64,000 bases of DNA, taken from NCBI GenBank assembly GCA_006503475.1, contig RSEH01000144.1, positions 1-64,000 on the forward strand, written 5' to 3'. The stretch's first letter is position 1, and each line of letters opens with the position of its first letter. The notes under the pieces were generated by a model. That model was not told the DNA's origin. It was given only the letters and a program-made list of their open reading frames with translations, and ran no database searches. Source of the stretch: Stentor roeselii (lineage: Eukaryota > Ciliophora > Heterotrichea > Heterotrichida > Stentoridae). Shown here piece after piece: positions 1 to 11,138 of the stretch. Both the position numbers and the translations under genes were made by a program.

Positions 1-2
1 TT

Positions 3-284
3 GCAAGGATTTTATTGAAGGAAAATTTTGTTGTTGTTATGGATGAAGCTACTTCTAAATTGTATCATATGTCTGATCACTTGGTGCAAAAAATGGTGAA
101 GGAAAAGTTTAGAGATAAGACTTTAATTGTTATTGCTCATCGATTACTTACTGTTGTTGATAGCGATTTGATTTGTGTCATGGAAGAGGGAAAATGTGTT
201 GAATTTGGAAAACATGAGGATTTGGTTTTGATGGAAAATTCGGTTTATAGAAGTCTTGTTGAGTTTAGCTTAGGTAATCAGTAG
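3..284 (+). CDS. ABC transporter, C-terminal end of a nucleotide-binding domain (partial)
   Basis: The frame is open from the window edge and ends at TAG 282-284. What remains is the end of an ATP-binding cassette: a Walker B strand (VVVMDEA), then the switch-histidine segment (IVIAHRL), then the MEEGKCVEFG strand and a short tail. The spacing and the closing EFG..E.L pattern resemble the second NBD of ABCC/MRP-type full transporters, which export anions or conjugates across membranes. The D-loop is odd: the usual SxLD after Walker B reads SKLY, so the conserved Asp is absent. The 5' part lies outside the window, so subfamily and membrane topology cannot be judged. The ABC assignment is firm; the ABCC assignment is inference. 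Confidence 0.85.
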   Translation, partial: ARILLKENFVVVMDEATSKLYHMSDHLVQKMVKEKFRDKTLIVIAHRLLTVVDSDLICVMEEGKCVEFGKHEDLVLMENSVYRSLVEFSLGNQ

Positions 285-392
285 AATTTTGAAAAGGGTT
301 GAAAGAGAATGGTTTTATAGATATTGATTTCAGAGTAATGCTTTAGTTTGAAGTTTAGATTCTAATAATAATATAAAATCTGAACTAATCAA

Positions 393-866
393 TTAAGAAT
401 TACCCCATATAGAGTTTTTGCACTCAGGATAAGCTGACTTCCACTTTTTTGCTGCTGTTGAATTGTTTTCTTCCCAGCCAAACTTTCCGGTTTTGATGAG
501 ATATTCCTTCCTCATATTAATAATTTGCACTAATTGAATCTAACAGCGTTCTTAATGGCTGTTACCTGTTTATTCCAACTATCTCCAACTTCAGTAAAAT
601 TTACAACCTTCTTTAAAGTTACTATCTTGGGAAAATTTACAATATATTCTTGGTGTGATTTTGTAAGATACCTCGATAAAGTAGGTTTGATAAATATATT
701 GCATCTTAATTCTTTTGGAATTACAAACGATGCTGCATTAATCAGTTCATTTGAATTAGATATAATTTAAAGAATTAAAGCATCCGTTCTCATTACCCAA
801 TATCATTTCCCAATAAAAATCTAATTTTTCACTGGAATCAAGTATAGAACAATTAGATGGTTTCAT
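393..866 (-). pseudogene. Decayed protein-coding gene, family unknown
   Basis: Read on the minus strand, three consecutive open stretches in shifting frames look like former coding sequence. One starts at ATG 864-866, the second runs through the middle, and the third starts with ATG 513-515 and ends at TAA 393-395. The last one encodes 40 residues rich in Trp, Gly and Lys (YLIKTGKFGWEEN, then AAKKWKSAYPE). Between the second and third lies GTTAGATTCAATTAG, which has the length, borders and A10 of the introns seen elsewhere in this window, but splicing it out does not join the frames. The C-terminal piece has a weak likeness to a WGR (PARP-type) fold, which I do not trust. It could also be chance. 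Confidence 0.35.
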
Positions 867-1703
867 AATCTAAATACCACCCCGATATAAAAGGATTATA
901 AAAATTAAGTCTGAAACTGAAAAAAATTAAAAGTTTATTAAACTGAATGATAAATAACTTTGAATGGCTTAAAGCATTTGAATACCAAGTTCAAAACATT
1001 GAACTTTTTACATATTTTTAGCGTTAAAAGTATATCACAATATTCAAAAACTATCAATACCACTTCAACATAATCAAATGTAAAAAGTTATTACAATTCT
1101 GATCATCATCAACATACTATCATAAAAAACATAGTAGAGAAAATTCCTGTTCAAATTGAATTCCAGACATAAACCTGGAAAAAAAATTGTTTTGATGATT
1201 TTTCGATAGGACAAATATAAGGAGCTCACATGAAATCTTAAGATGCAGGCGAAAACATAGTGATGGTCGTCACTTGCAATTATAAGTAAATATAGATAAT
1301 TTATTTACTTTCAAAGTCGAATCCCATCCTAAACTTTGAATATTTTTCTAAGCTTCCTCAAATTATGTGAAAAAGCACTTTTTTATAAAGTCAAGTGAAA
1401 ATTTAAACGATTCCAATAAGATAAGAGGTAATCATAAACATTAAATGATTACCCATATTTCAACAGATCATAAAAGATTCAAAACTTTTAGCTGAGTATA
1501 TTTAGTAATGATTAACTTCATTCACTTTAAAAGAATTAAAAATACTACATTTGATTAAGTTTTTAGATTAATTACATTAAATTTACCTTAGAATAATCTA
1601 ATCCTGAGAATCTAAAATTGAGAGATAGATAATTCTTCAATAAACTAATTAGAATACCTTTCAAATAATGCCATCTCAAATTACTTCAACTAATCAGTCT
1701 GCT
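867..1703. other. AT-rich intergenic DNA
   Basis: No open frame with protein-like content was seen on either strand, and no RNA gene. The stretch is strongly AT-rich with short homopolymer runs. It separates the decayed gene from the 3' end of the first receptor gene. Confidence 0.6.
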
Positions 1704-2516
1704 CTATTGAATTAGATTAACTAAAGAATGATTATTAATTTCTCTCTCTACTTTGATAGCTTGCTTGAGTTCAGGAGTGAATCCAAGTGAAATACTATTG
1801 AAAAATCCTATCAAGCAAAGCATATAAAATGAAAAAACCTGAAAAGCAAAACTTTCTTGATTCTTAAACAAAAGATAATAAACAGTAACAGGAATAACAC
1901 AAACAAAAGTAATAAAAGGATAAACCAGGAGTCTAACATAAGTCCATCTCATATAATTCAAAGAGTCTCGAGTCATTCTAAATGTTTTTGTAATGATTTT
2001 AGAACTCGTATATGCACTCCAAGTAAGTGAAAACAATAATATCAGTGAATCCAGAACAGAAACTAAAATATAAATAATACTTTCGCATTCAAAAATGCAA
2101 ATTTCATCTGACACTGAAATACAATCAAACCCCAGGACAAGACTACTTGAAAGCAATGAAAGAAACGCTCCTATCATCAGAGGCTTTTTCAATGAAATCG
2201 TCCCTTTTTCAATACCTAAATATGTGACCTTATAAATGAAATTTGAAAAAACTGACACCCAGTACGTTTGAATCAAGATAAATGCTAGAAAAGTTGATGT
2301 CATCACTTTACAGGCTGTTTCGTCATTTAAAAATTCAACAAATGGAATCAGATTCACCAAGGTCATCATTAGGTCGAAGGTTTGAAGTATTGCAACATAT
2401 TTCATGCCGAATGTCAAACGGACTGAACGATATTTGAAGAATAAATAGAGAAAAGCTGAACAACCAAGAGCACTCAAGGAACAAGGAATGATCAAAAGGT
2501 AGTAAAGTAAGTTCAT
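1704..2516 (-). CDS. Seven-transmembrane GPCR-like receptor, family member 1
   Basis: 270 aa with seven hydrophobic segments at roughly 4-27, 38-58, 72-95, 110-131, 146-170, 192-215 and 226-247, and almost no tails. Family signatures are YRSVRLTFGMK before TM2, WTYVRLLVYPFI entering TM6, and GFFNSISLGFTPEL at the end of TM7. Cys69 at the head of TM3 and Cys132/140/144 in the second outer loop could form the usual GPCR disulfide. The TM7 GFFNS pattern recalls the cAMP-receptor/GPR157-like branch of GPCRs, but no family can be named with certainty. It is probably a surface receptor, perhaps chemosensory (inference). It is the first of eight copies in this window and one of two on the minus strand. 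Confidence 0.8.
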   Translation of the reverse strand: MNLLYYLLIIPCSLSALGCSAFLYLFFKYRSVRLTFGMKYVAILQTFDLMMTLVNLIPFVEFLNDETACKVMTSTFLAFILIQTYWVSVFSNFIYKVTYLGIEKGTISLKKPLMIGAFLSLLSSSLVLGFDCISVSDEICIFECESIIYILVSVLDSLILLFSLTWSAYTSSKIITKTFRMTRDSLNYMRWTYVRLLVYPFITFVCVIPVTVYYLLFKNQESFAFQVFSFYMLCLIGFFNSISLGFTPELKQAIKVEREINNHSLVNLIQ

Positions 2517-3786
2517 TTTATTTTGGGGAAATTTTATATTTTAGATTTGTAATAAGCTATACAAAATTCATTTGAAAAGAAATAAATTCACTATACTTTT
2601 AACCAAACTTAAAACTTTCTATTATATTTTCATAAGTCTAGTATTTAATATATAACGAGAATCAATTAATAGTTTGAGAGTCTATATGCTGATATTTGAA
2701 AGATAGGTCACGTTGCTTTTACTAATTCTTTACAATTTCGAATCTAACATCAAATTCACTTATAGCATCATAATTCAAAAATGTATATATTGATGATAAC
2801 ACTAATTAAGCTAAAACTTGAAAAAATTTAATTATTATTCTTTATTAAATTAGTCACTGTGATATAAATAAATCTATGTTTTCTTCAGGTTAGAATTAAA
2901 GTTCGATTGTAATATTGATTTAGGGTCTTAATTTAACTAGACATGAACATAATTTGATTTAATAGTTAATATATATATAAAATTAATATATTTAGCATTC
3001 AAAGTCAGTTCCAATGTTTCTTATCAGTGATTTCTCTAACTAAATAAAAAATCAATTGAAAACTCGGGTCTAAAATAATATATTAAAATCACAAACATAA
3101 AATGATCATTTTTTTCAATTAAATCCACTGGAAAAATGCAAGTATAATAATATGGCAGTCGACTAGTTCAAATTTTAATAATTTATCAGACATAATCAAT
3201 TTATATAACTAGGGGCTTTCAAAAATATTATCTGAGCTTGCATTTCATTGGACATGTATGAAGCCTAATAATGATTTTTTCCTAGTTCTTTTATCTTTTT
3301 TAAAGCCATGTTTTACTCAGCTTTTATTCTTCTTTTATCTTTTTTAAAGCCATATTTTACTCGGTTTTTATTCTTCTTTTATCTTTTTTAAAGCCATGTT
3401 TTACTCAGCTTTTATTCTTCTTTTGTGTTTTGACTATGCTTAATTCTAATAAATAATCAAAGCTAAAAATATAGTAAGTTGATTTATAAATATATTCATT
3501 GAATCTTTCGAACCATTGATATTATGATAATGAATCTGAATAGATAAATTATGGCATTGTTGACTGATGAATCTGAAAAAATTGCAAATTGATTTCTAAA
3601 ATTTAATTAGATCGATCATCTAACTGCATTATTTTTATGAAATGTATTTACACTTAGTTCATATTTTATTGCAGCATTGATCATTAACATGATATAACCA
3701 TTTATAAACTCAGAGAATGTCTGATATAATTTTCATCAAAAAGTGTAAACATATATTAATTAATATCACAGATAGACAATAATTTA
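2517..3786. other. AT-rich spacer with a short tandem repeat
   Basis: This spacer separates the two minus-strand receptor genes. Apart from the 44-bp tandem repeat near 3286-3424, I see only AT-rich sequence without protein-like frames. Confidence 0.6.
3286..3424. repeat. Tandem repeat, three copies of a 44-bp unit
   Basis: Three head-to-tail copies span 3286-3329, 3330-3373 and 3374-3417, followed by the first 7 bases of a fourth. Copies 1 and 3 are identical; copy 2 differs by a few transitions. Each unit carries the core TTTTAAAGCCATRTTTTACTC, which is T-rich on the plus strand. No coding frame runs through it. Confidence 0.9.
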
Positions 3787-4605
3787 CTAAGTTTCTAATA
3801 ATATAAATGTTATTTTTGATTGTTTCTTGATATCATTTTCAAGTCTGATCGCATGTAGTAGTTCTGGAGTAAATCCTAAAACAACGCTATTGAAAAATCC
3901 AATTAAATAAGGAAAGCAATCACAAAATACCACAGAAGGAGTATCAATTGCATTAGGATGCAAAATATAATAAACAAAACTTGGTAAAGAACATAGATAT
4001 GTAATATAAGGATAAATCAAAAGTCTAGTTAATGTCCATTTGTGCTGATTCAAACTTCCTTTAAGGTTTATCCGAATTTTTCGAATGGTTTTTAAATTAG
4101 TATATAAACTGAATAATAAAGAAATCAAAGCTAAGAAAATGTTTATCCAATTAACAATTAACGTGATTTCATGAAAACGACATTCTAATGAACAAAAATG
4201 ATCATTTAATTTATAACACAAGAAGATTGATTCCAAGAAAGGAGTAAATAATGAAATTATTGTAGAGAAGATTAATTGTTGTTTTAATTTTATTCTTTCT
4301 TTCTCTCTCCCTAGATAAATCGTTTGATACATGTAATTTGATAATATTGATACCCATAAGGTTTGAAATAGTACAAAAAAATCGTAGGGAGCACTCACAA
4401 TATTACAAAGTATATCATTACCATAAAGTACTGGGACTAAACCTAAAGAACACATCATTAAATCTGCTAATTGTAAAATCGCTACGTATTTCATTCCAAA
4501 AGTCAGTCTAATTCCTTTGAATTTATAGAACAGAAAAAGGAAGATAGAGCAGCCTAGTACACTTAAAGTGCAAGGTAGGATAAGCATATAATATATTGAT
4601 ACCAT
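3787..4605 (-). CDS. Seven-transmembrane GPCR-like receptor, family member 2
   Basis: 272 aa, the same family as the gene at 1704-2516, shown by FKGIRLTFGMKYVAILQ before TM2, the TM3 cysteine (LCNIV), the paired outer-loop cysteines (CSLEC), WTLTRLLIYPYI at TM6 and GFFNSVVLGFTPELLHAIR at TM7. It is the most divergent full-length member here, with long changes in the outer loops. The start is the only Met before TM1, and the stop TAA is followed by AT-rich DNA. It appears intact. Ligand and coupling are unknown. Confidence 0.78.
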   Translation of the reverse strand: MVSIYYMLILPCTLSVLGCSIFLFLFYKFKGIRLTFGMKYVAILQLADLMMCSLGLVPVLYGNDILCNIVSAPYDFFVLFQTLWVSILSNYMYQTIYLGREKERIKLKQQLIFSTIISLFTPFLESIFLCYKLNDHFCSLECRFHEITLIVNWINIFLALISLLFSLYTNLKTIRKIRINLKGSLNQHKWTLTRLLIYPYITYLCSLPSFVYYILHPNAIDTPSVVFCDCFPYLIGFFNSVVLGFTPELLHAIRLENDIKKQSKITFILLET

Positions 4606-7600
4606 TAGAGATTTATTTAGCTAGTTTCCATAATATTCTATGATCTAATTTTTCAAATACATTCAAATCTTAAAGTTGTTTATATGGATAAGTGCAAGGA
4701 TAGTACTAAACATTAGCGTAGTATTATTTCTGGCTCTCCAACCACCCATCAGTTAGCGACACGCAATTCTGCATTATTTTTCATCTTAATTGTTTTTCAA
4801 TTTTCTCATAATCAAATTGTCTTCGTTAAATTTAATAAAATGCTTACAAAATTAAAATCAGAACTAATTTCCAAACACTCAACAGATATGAATCACTATT
4901 GAATTAGAATTTTGAAGATATTGATTTTTTGTAAGCTATAAGGAAATTTTTTCAAGGATGAGCTCTCTTTTTTAAAATAATATAAACTTTGTCGCACTTA
5001 CTTCCTTAAATCCTAAACAAAAATTTTCATATCTGTAAAATTTATCTTTCTACAAGATAAGTTTCACATAATAGAGCCTACCACGAATTAAAGAAGAAAA
5101 TAACGAAATAAATAAATAAAAATTCAATTTAGAAGATATTAGCTTGGCCAATTTAATAAAACGCTAATTGTATACAAGGTTTAGGAAAGTATTGTTATAA
5201 TATTAATAGTTTATTCACCTGCACTATTGTTTTTCACACTATTGTTTAATTAAGTCAGATAATTAGTTATGAAATAATCATTCCTTCAATGAAGAATTTG
5301 ACTGGTAATTATAATCACTTTTCTCCTCAATTATATGATAAAAAAAAGACATGGTCTAAACACATTCAAAATAAAAAAACTGATAGCTTCTGCATGCCTA
5401 AAGCTATACTTCAATTATTGATATTTCTCTGCCCAGAATACTCTTAAACTGAAAATGGTGCATCATATAATAGCTAAAACTAACTCTAATCTGAAAGCAT
5501 AATATAGGAATGAATATATCTTCATATATTCTTATTAATTCTTTCATTTTATTTAAAACATAGTGCATTATAATGATTAAAGTAATTATTAAGATATCCA
5601 ATGATTATACCAACCAATTCTTTTTCTTCATATTGTAAAGATCTTTAAACACAATATTTCTATAATTATTTTAGATTTTCAAGTTAAAAAATAAAACTAG
5701 AAGATATACTTGATTAAAATTTAAGAAAATAGATTAATAGATAGAATATCATCAATTCTATTTATAACTTGACTGTTTAATAAATAAATTTTATATATAA
5801 CGCTGATCGATATAAAATCATAAATTTTTCATTGAATAAATATTTGCTATTCAAGATTTTAAAAAGCGATTCTTAAAGCATTGAATCTAAATACTTTTGT
5901 TTTTGCTTGATCATTAAATATTTAATAATTAAATATAGCCTAGAAAATTATGAAATCAATAACTTGTGAAATAAAACCATAGTTCTAATTAATTACTCAC
6001 ATCAAAATTTACAAGGATAAGCTTAAGGCTGGCTTATTAATTTTTGGAAATAATTAAATTGAATTTAGGTCGATCTCAAACTTTTTGAATATAAATCACG
6101 TTACTTCATTATGTTTGTTGATATTGTTCACAAACAAGCTAATCCCACATTTTTATAGCAGTTCTAATTTATTGATTCTATTTATTTATATATCATTCTT
6201 CTTTTGCAATCCGCTTCGATAGTTAACAATTTAATGAAATTAATCAAACAAATATACTAAAGATGTACTTGTAAAATCATTAGAATTGATTATAAAATTC
6301 ATCTAAACTTAAATTCCAATAAAATATTGAATTTTTTTATCCTTTTCGCCACTGCCATAAAGTTAATTTTATATATTCTTGCAAGTTTAATAAATAAATA
6401 AGATTATTGGTAATTTATTGTTTGGTCAAATAACAGGCTTCTATTGTAATCGAAAAGGAATATTTGAATTCTATAGGAAAGCAAAATTTGTTTAGAGAAA
6501 ATGATTTATTATTATTGTGATGTTAAAATTCAAAGCATTTGTATTATTTTTCATGTTGAAGCTGCAATTTTGTTATAATTTATATGAATAACAAATTTCA
6601 TCCTCACTTTGTGAATGATAAGTAATAAGGACGATTGAAGTTACTTAATTAAATTTAGAGAAACTTGAAATCTAATGGGTGAGCGTAGATTGAAATGTAA
6701 GAGATATCAACATAAATCATAATTCTGAAACTAATAACTTTAGGGTTTACATAAAATTAACTAAATATTTTATTTTAGGTTTTCAAAGTTATGGGCTTAA
6801 TACTAACTAAAGCAAAATATTCTCGCAACCTTCATATATATAAAAAAGATTAAACCTAGGAATTTGCTTTATTTATTTAGAGTTTGATAATGATTTGTTT
6901 ATACAAAAGCTCATATTCACAATAAGCCTGTTAATCATAGGTCCAGCTCTATCTATCAAATAAACATTTTAGTTTTAAAACTTAAAAATTAAAATAAAAA
7001 CAATAATGTAGATTTTCAAAAGTATTACATTACTCATTCAAGAAGTCATTAAAACCAGAATCATAAGAATAATGATTTATTTTTATAAACTCTGAGATTT
7101 GGTTTATGAAGATTGCAAGTTTCTTATTTTTACTTTGATTTCTCAATAAATTTTTTCATACATTTTTGGTGTAAATGCTTTTGAATTAATATTTTTAAAG
7201 TATCGATTTTAATTCTTATTTTTTATTCAATTCTTTTTTTTGGATTTACTAGTTACTGCTATTTATTGAATTTACTTTGAATTTCCTCAATTTTTTCATT
7301 TAGAATTATTATAAATGAAAGTTTGGGTTAATAAGCTGATTTCTTATTCATTAGATCACTAATGATTATAATTTCTAATACTTTTATCATGTTTTCGAAA
7401 TAGTCATTTAGAGATTTCTGTGAAAATGAGGCAAAATTAAGACTTTCAAAAAATTTCATAGCTTTGGCACTTAAAAATTGATTGAATTCGAAGTTTTAGC
7501 GAAATATTCAAAGATATATATATTAAATATTCTCTACTCAAATATAATGATAAAAACATTTACATTAACTTCCAGTAATTTAAGATAAATATTTAAAAGT

Positions 7601-8613
7601 CTACTTCAGATTATTTTCTACTCAAGATAGTCATAAAAACATCACCTTTTCATTAAATTTCAGAAAAATTCCTTAGTTTTTAACATGCTTTAAAATATAT
7701 TAGACTTTCTAAATATTCAAATTCATGCATAACAATTTAGTTATTAAATGAAAAACTTCCCTGATGTGGATAGAGCAAACTTCTTAAGAATAGTCTTCTA
7801 TAATTTTAATTTTAGATAGCATGGTTCTTTCTGCTTTTATTAAGATCAAACCATAAAAAAATTTTTGCTAAGATCTTCATTAATAATACTAATAATGCCA
7901 ATTATTAGCTTCTAATAAAAAATATAAATTTTCTTTATCTATTATAAAATCTGAAAATTTGATCTTCACTCAGATTGATTTCTAAAATTATTAAATAAAA
8001 TGAATTTTCTTTTAAGTATTCGAAGTTGTCTACTATTGAAATTTAAACCTAACAAAGATAGGATATTATTCACACTTTAATCTCTTATTTGTTTAATTTT
8101 TATCAGATATCTTGAATACTTTGTTAAATATTTAGTCAAGTTTAATAATTTTGTAATTTTTTTTAAATAGGTAGTTTTGGATTTTCTTTGGTTTCTTCAG
8201 AAATTTTTTAGGTCTATTTTCAAAATAGTAAAGATTTTAAGTTACGAAAACGATATTACCAAGATTCTTATATATAAGTAACTTGCTCTCTACATTTCCG
8301 AAAGAATATTTATTGTAAAGGTACTTTAATAAGATAATTTTATTGAACTTCGATTTCACTGCTTTCTAAAGTATTAGACTTCTCTGATTTGGCTATTTGT
8401 CAATTGTCAGTTAAAATTTGAATTATAATTATATGATTTATTTGCATATTTGAATGATTTCTAGATATTTTCATATTTGGATAGTTTAGTTGAACTTAAT
8501 GAAATGATCTAAATTTTTTCGAAGGTGGCTTTGTCATGGTTTGACTTGAAAGAAATTCATCTATAAAGTCTCCTTAAAAAGTGCATATTTTCTATTATTT
8601 ACTCTAAATAAAT
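4606..8613. other. 4-kb gene-poor, very AT-rich region
   Basis: No convincing gene was found on either strand. A 65-codon minus-strand frame at 5404-5601 lacks family features and I treat it as chance. The segment lies between minus-strand receptors on the left and plus-strand receptors on the right, so it holds the point where array orientation switches. I looked for the family words LTFGMK and GFTPEL in both orientations and saw no decayed copies. An origin, a promoter or fossils too old to see cannot be excluded. Confidence 0.55.
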
Positions 8614-9432
8614 ATGCTCTTGATATACTATCTCCTTATCTTTCCTTGCACACTAAGTTCAATAGGCTGTTCAGTTTATCTAATCTTATTTTGCAAATAT
8701 CGATCAATCCAAATGACATTCGGGATGAAACACGTAGCAATTCTCCAAACAGCAGACCTATTAATGTCCCTATCAAGTATCATGCCAGCAACTCAAATAT
8801 TAAATAACGATTACATGTGTAAAGTTGTATCTTTTACATTTAAAACTTCAATATTGATTCAAACTTTATGGGTATCAGTGTTCTCGAACTTTATTTATCA
8901 AGTAGTTTGCCAAGAAAAAGAAAAAGAATCAATATCGATAAAAAAACCTTTTATTTTAGTAGTGCTTATATCGACGTTATCGTCATGCTTGAGTATTGGA
9001 TTCAACTGCATCGTGAGTACTGATGAAGGCTGCAGGTTTGACTGCAAAATTTCTGTAACAATTGCAGTTTACTTGATTAATTATCTTATTATCTCGATTT
9101 CTTTGCTTTTTAGTATTTATGCAAGTGTGAAGGTCATCAAAAAAGTTTTAAGAAATTCATGTGAAAGTTCAGGAAGATTCAAATGGACTTTTGTTAGGTT
9201 ATTCGTTTACCCTTTTATTACTTTTGGGTGTTTGTTGCCTTCTTCTGTTAATCATCTGTTTTTTGATAATCGAATTGATTCTTTTACGTTTCAGGTGTTT
9301 TCTGATTATATGATTTGCTTGATTGGGTTTTTTAATAGTCTTGCACTTGGATTTACTCCTGAACTCAAGCAAGCGATCAAAGTGGATGAAGATCTAAAAA
9401 ATCAGTCATTAATTAGATTAAATAAGATTTAA
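8614..9432 (+). CDS. Seven-transmembrane GPCR-like receptor, family member 3
   Basis: 272 aa, intact. It carries the full signature set: YRSIQMTFGMKHVAILQ, the TM3 cysteine (MCKVV), outer-loop cysteines at GFNC and GCRFDC, FKWTFVRLFVYPFI at TM6 and GFFNSLALGFTPELKQAIK at TM7. It is the first plus-strand copy of the array and the nearest full-length relative of the member at 1704-2516. The 200 bases upstream hold no other gene. Receptor function is inferred from topology and the conserved cysteine pair only. Confidence 0.8.
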   Translation: MLLIYYLLIFPCTLSSIGCSVYLILFCKYRSIQMTFGMKHVAILQTADLLMSLSSIMPATQILNNDYMCKVVSFTFKTSILIQTLWVSVFSNFIYQVVCQEKEKESISIKKPFILVVLISTLSSCLSIGFNCIVSTDEGCRFDCKISVTIAVYLINYLIISISLLFSIYASVKVIKKVLRNSCESSGRFKWTFVRLFVYPFITFGCLLPSSVNHLFFDNRIDSFTFQVFSDYMICLIGFFNSLALGFTPELKQAIKVDEDLKNQSLIRLNKI

Positions 9433-9923
9433 GTCTTTTTAATCAGTTTTATGTTTAGGAATGAATTTGATTTTGATTATAAGAGTGATCAGGTTATTTT
9501 AGAAATAGTTCAGAAAATCATATTAAACTGATCTCATATAGAATATAATCAAAAATACAATAATAAACTATCTTATGAAATTAAGTACTTATTTTATACA
9601 GATATCATCATTCTATGTACCATCAACTGCTAAATTTTTCCAATAATGTTTCTAAAATACGAAGCATTAGATAAAAATTTTAAATGAAGTATATAGGAAT
9701 ATTTCGAATGATTGATAGGAATATTGCATTTGATTAGTATGATTTTTGCTATAGGATCTAATAGAAATCTATGATTCCCTTACTACTCCTTTTAATAGGT
9801 CGAGATAACTTAGAACATATTAAAAATTGATAATATATAAAAAATTTATATATATAGCTTAAAAGATTAGTTCTTAAAGAAATGTGCATATAATTCAATA
9901 GCCAATTAAGATATAAATTATAA
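9433..9923. other. AT-rich spacer between receptors 3 and 4
   Basis: No gene seen. The minus-strand frame at 9758-10126 overlaps the start of the next receptor and reads as a shadow of it. Confidence 0.6.
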
Positions 9924-10739
9924 ATGGATTTATACAGCTGGTTGTTTATGATACCATCGATTCTCAGTGCATTTGGCTGCTCAGTCTTTCTCATACTATT
10001 CTTGAAATATAAGACTATAAGATTAACATTTGGAATGAAACATATAGCAATCTTACAATCAATAGATCTAATAATGTCAATAAGTGCTTTATGTATTTTA
10101 TCTGAATCAAGTATGATTACATGCACATTTTTCAGTGGTACCTATCTAGGATGCATAATCTTTCAATCAGTTTGGGTCTCAGTTTTTTCTAACTATCTAT
10201 ATCAGGTGATTTATAATGGTAAAGATAAGGATAATATATCGATTTCGAAGCCATTTTTTCTTAGTCTGAGTATTTCTTCAATAATTCCTTCATTGAATAT
10301 AGGATTTCAATGTTTTTCTTATAATGGAAGAAGCTGCGCGAGTGATTGTTTGCAGGAAAATTATAATTGGTTTTTCTTATCCTCTGCATCAATATTATTT
10401 CTTTCTTTTTGTTTTAGTCTTTATGCCAACTTTAAAACAATCAAAAAGATTATAATAAATCTAAGTGACTCAAAGAAAAATATGAAATGGTCTCTTGCCA
10501 GACTTATTGCATTCCCATTTATTATCTTGTTATGCCTAGCTCCAGGGCCAATTTACGGTTATTCAAAGGATCTTAATGTAAAGAGAGATGATCCAATTGC
10601 GATTCTTTTAGATTGTTTAATCGATTTGATTGGATTCTTTAATAGTGTTGTTCTAGCTTTATCACCTGAACTTCTAGACGCAATAAAATTAGATCGAGAA
10701 CTGATAAGTCAATCAGAAATTATTTTAAATTCATCTTAG
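9924..10739 (+). CDS. Seven-transmembrane GPCR-like receptor, family member 4 (recent duplicate)
   Basis: 271 aa, intact, with YKTIRLTFGMKHIAILQ, ITCTFF at TM3, CASDC in outer loop 2, MKWSLARLIAFPFI at TM6 and GFFNSVVLALSPELLDAIK at TM7. It forms a close pair with the gene at 11517-12332. Segments expected to face the cytoplasm (about 17-47, 90-107, 170-207) are almost identical between the two, while the N-terminus, the TM2-TM3 region, outer loop 2 and outer loop 3 carry most differences. The DNA similarity stops close to the start codon, so the promoters differ. The pair forms a subgroup with SPELLDAIK instead of the TPELKQAIK of other members. Confidence 0.82.
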   Translation: MDLYSWLFMIPSILSAFGCSVFLILFLKYKTIRLTFGMKHIAILQSIDLIMSISALCILSESSMITCTFFSGTYLGCIIFQSVWVSVFSNYLYQVIYNGKDKDNISISKPFFLSLSISSIIPSLNIGFQCFSYNGRSCASDCLQENYNWFFLSSASILFLSFCFSLYANFKTIKKIIINLSDSKKNMKWSLARLIAFPFIILLCLAPGPIYGYSKDLNVKRDDPIAILLDCLIDLIGFFNSVVLALSPELLDAIKLDRELISQSEIILNSS

Positions 10740-10867
10740 TCTTTAAAATATTTACAAACTTCAATCTCTATAATTTTTCTATAATTTTATTAGTTTGTCT
10801 TTCAAAATAAACGTTATTGATGATTTATTTTGTTATAATTCCATAGTATTTAAGTATCAGAGGTTGT

Positions 10868-11125
10868 TAATTTTCTCTATTGTACTTCAAATATCGTCTA
10901 TCCGTCTGGCCTTTGAAATGAAAAATATAGCAACCCTCCAAATCTTTTGCAATTCCTAAAAGAGTCTGATTCCACTACAGGGAACTTTGAACATGCCTTT
11001 TAAGATAATAAGTAAAACTTTTTCAGTTCTTATTCCAATATTCTAGGTACCAGTCTTTAATTTTATTTATCAAGTCATTTACCTAGGAAAGGAAAAAGGA
11101 TCCTTCTCAAATAAACTTTTAAACC
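10868..11125 (+). pseudogene. Decayed receptor-family copy (TM1 end to TM3/TM4 loop)
   Basis: The DNA aligns by eye with the 12401-13213 gene from its TTTGGAATGAAA region (here TTTGAAATGAAAAATATAGC) to the TM3-TM4 loop (here TTTATCAAGTCATTTACCTAGG, then GGAAAAAGGA). Several stops and frame changes interrupt it and both ends are missing, so it is an old, partial, non-functional copy. It passes directly into the relic at 11139-11482. Confidence 0.75.
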
Positions 11126-11138
11126 GATGTTCAGAAGG

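Noticed and set aside
534-770. 78-codon plus-strand frame
   Set aside because: No family features, and it lies antisense to the more protein-like minus-strand relic 393-866.
5404-5601. 65-codon minus-strand frame in the AT-rich spacer
   Set aside because: Composition follows the AT-rich DNA (Ile, Phe, Met, Tyr); no upstream leader pattern and no known motif.
9758-10126. 122-codon minus-strand frame
   Set aside because: Its second half is antisense to the start of an intact receptor gene and the rest is AT-rich spacer.
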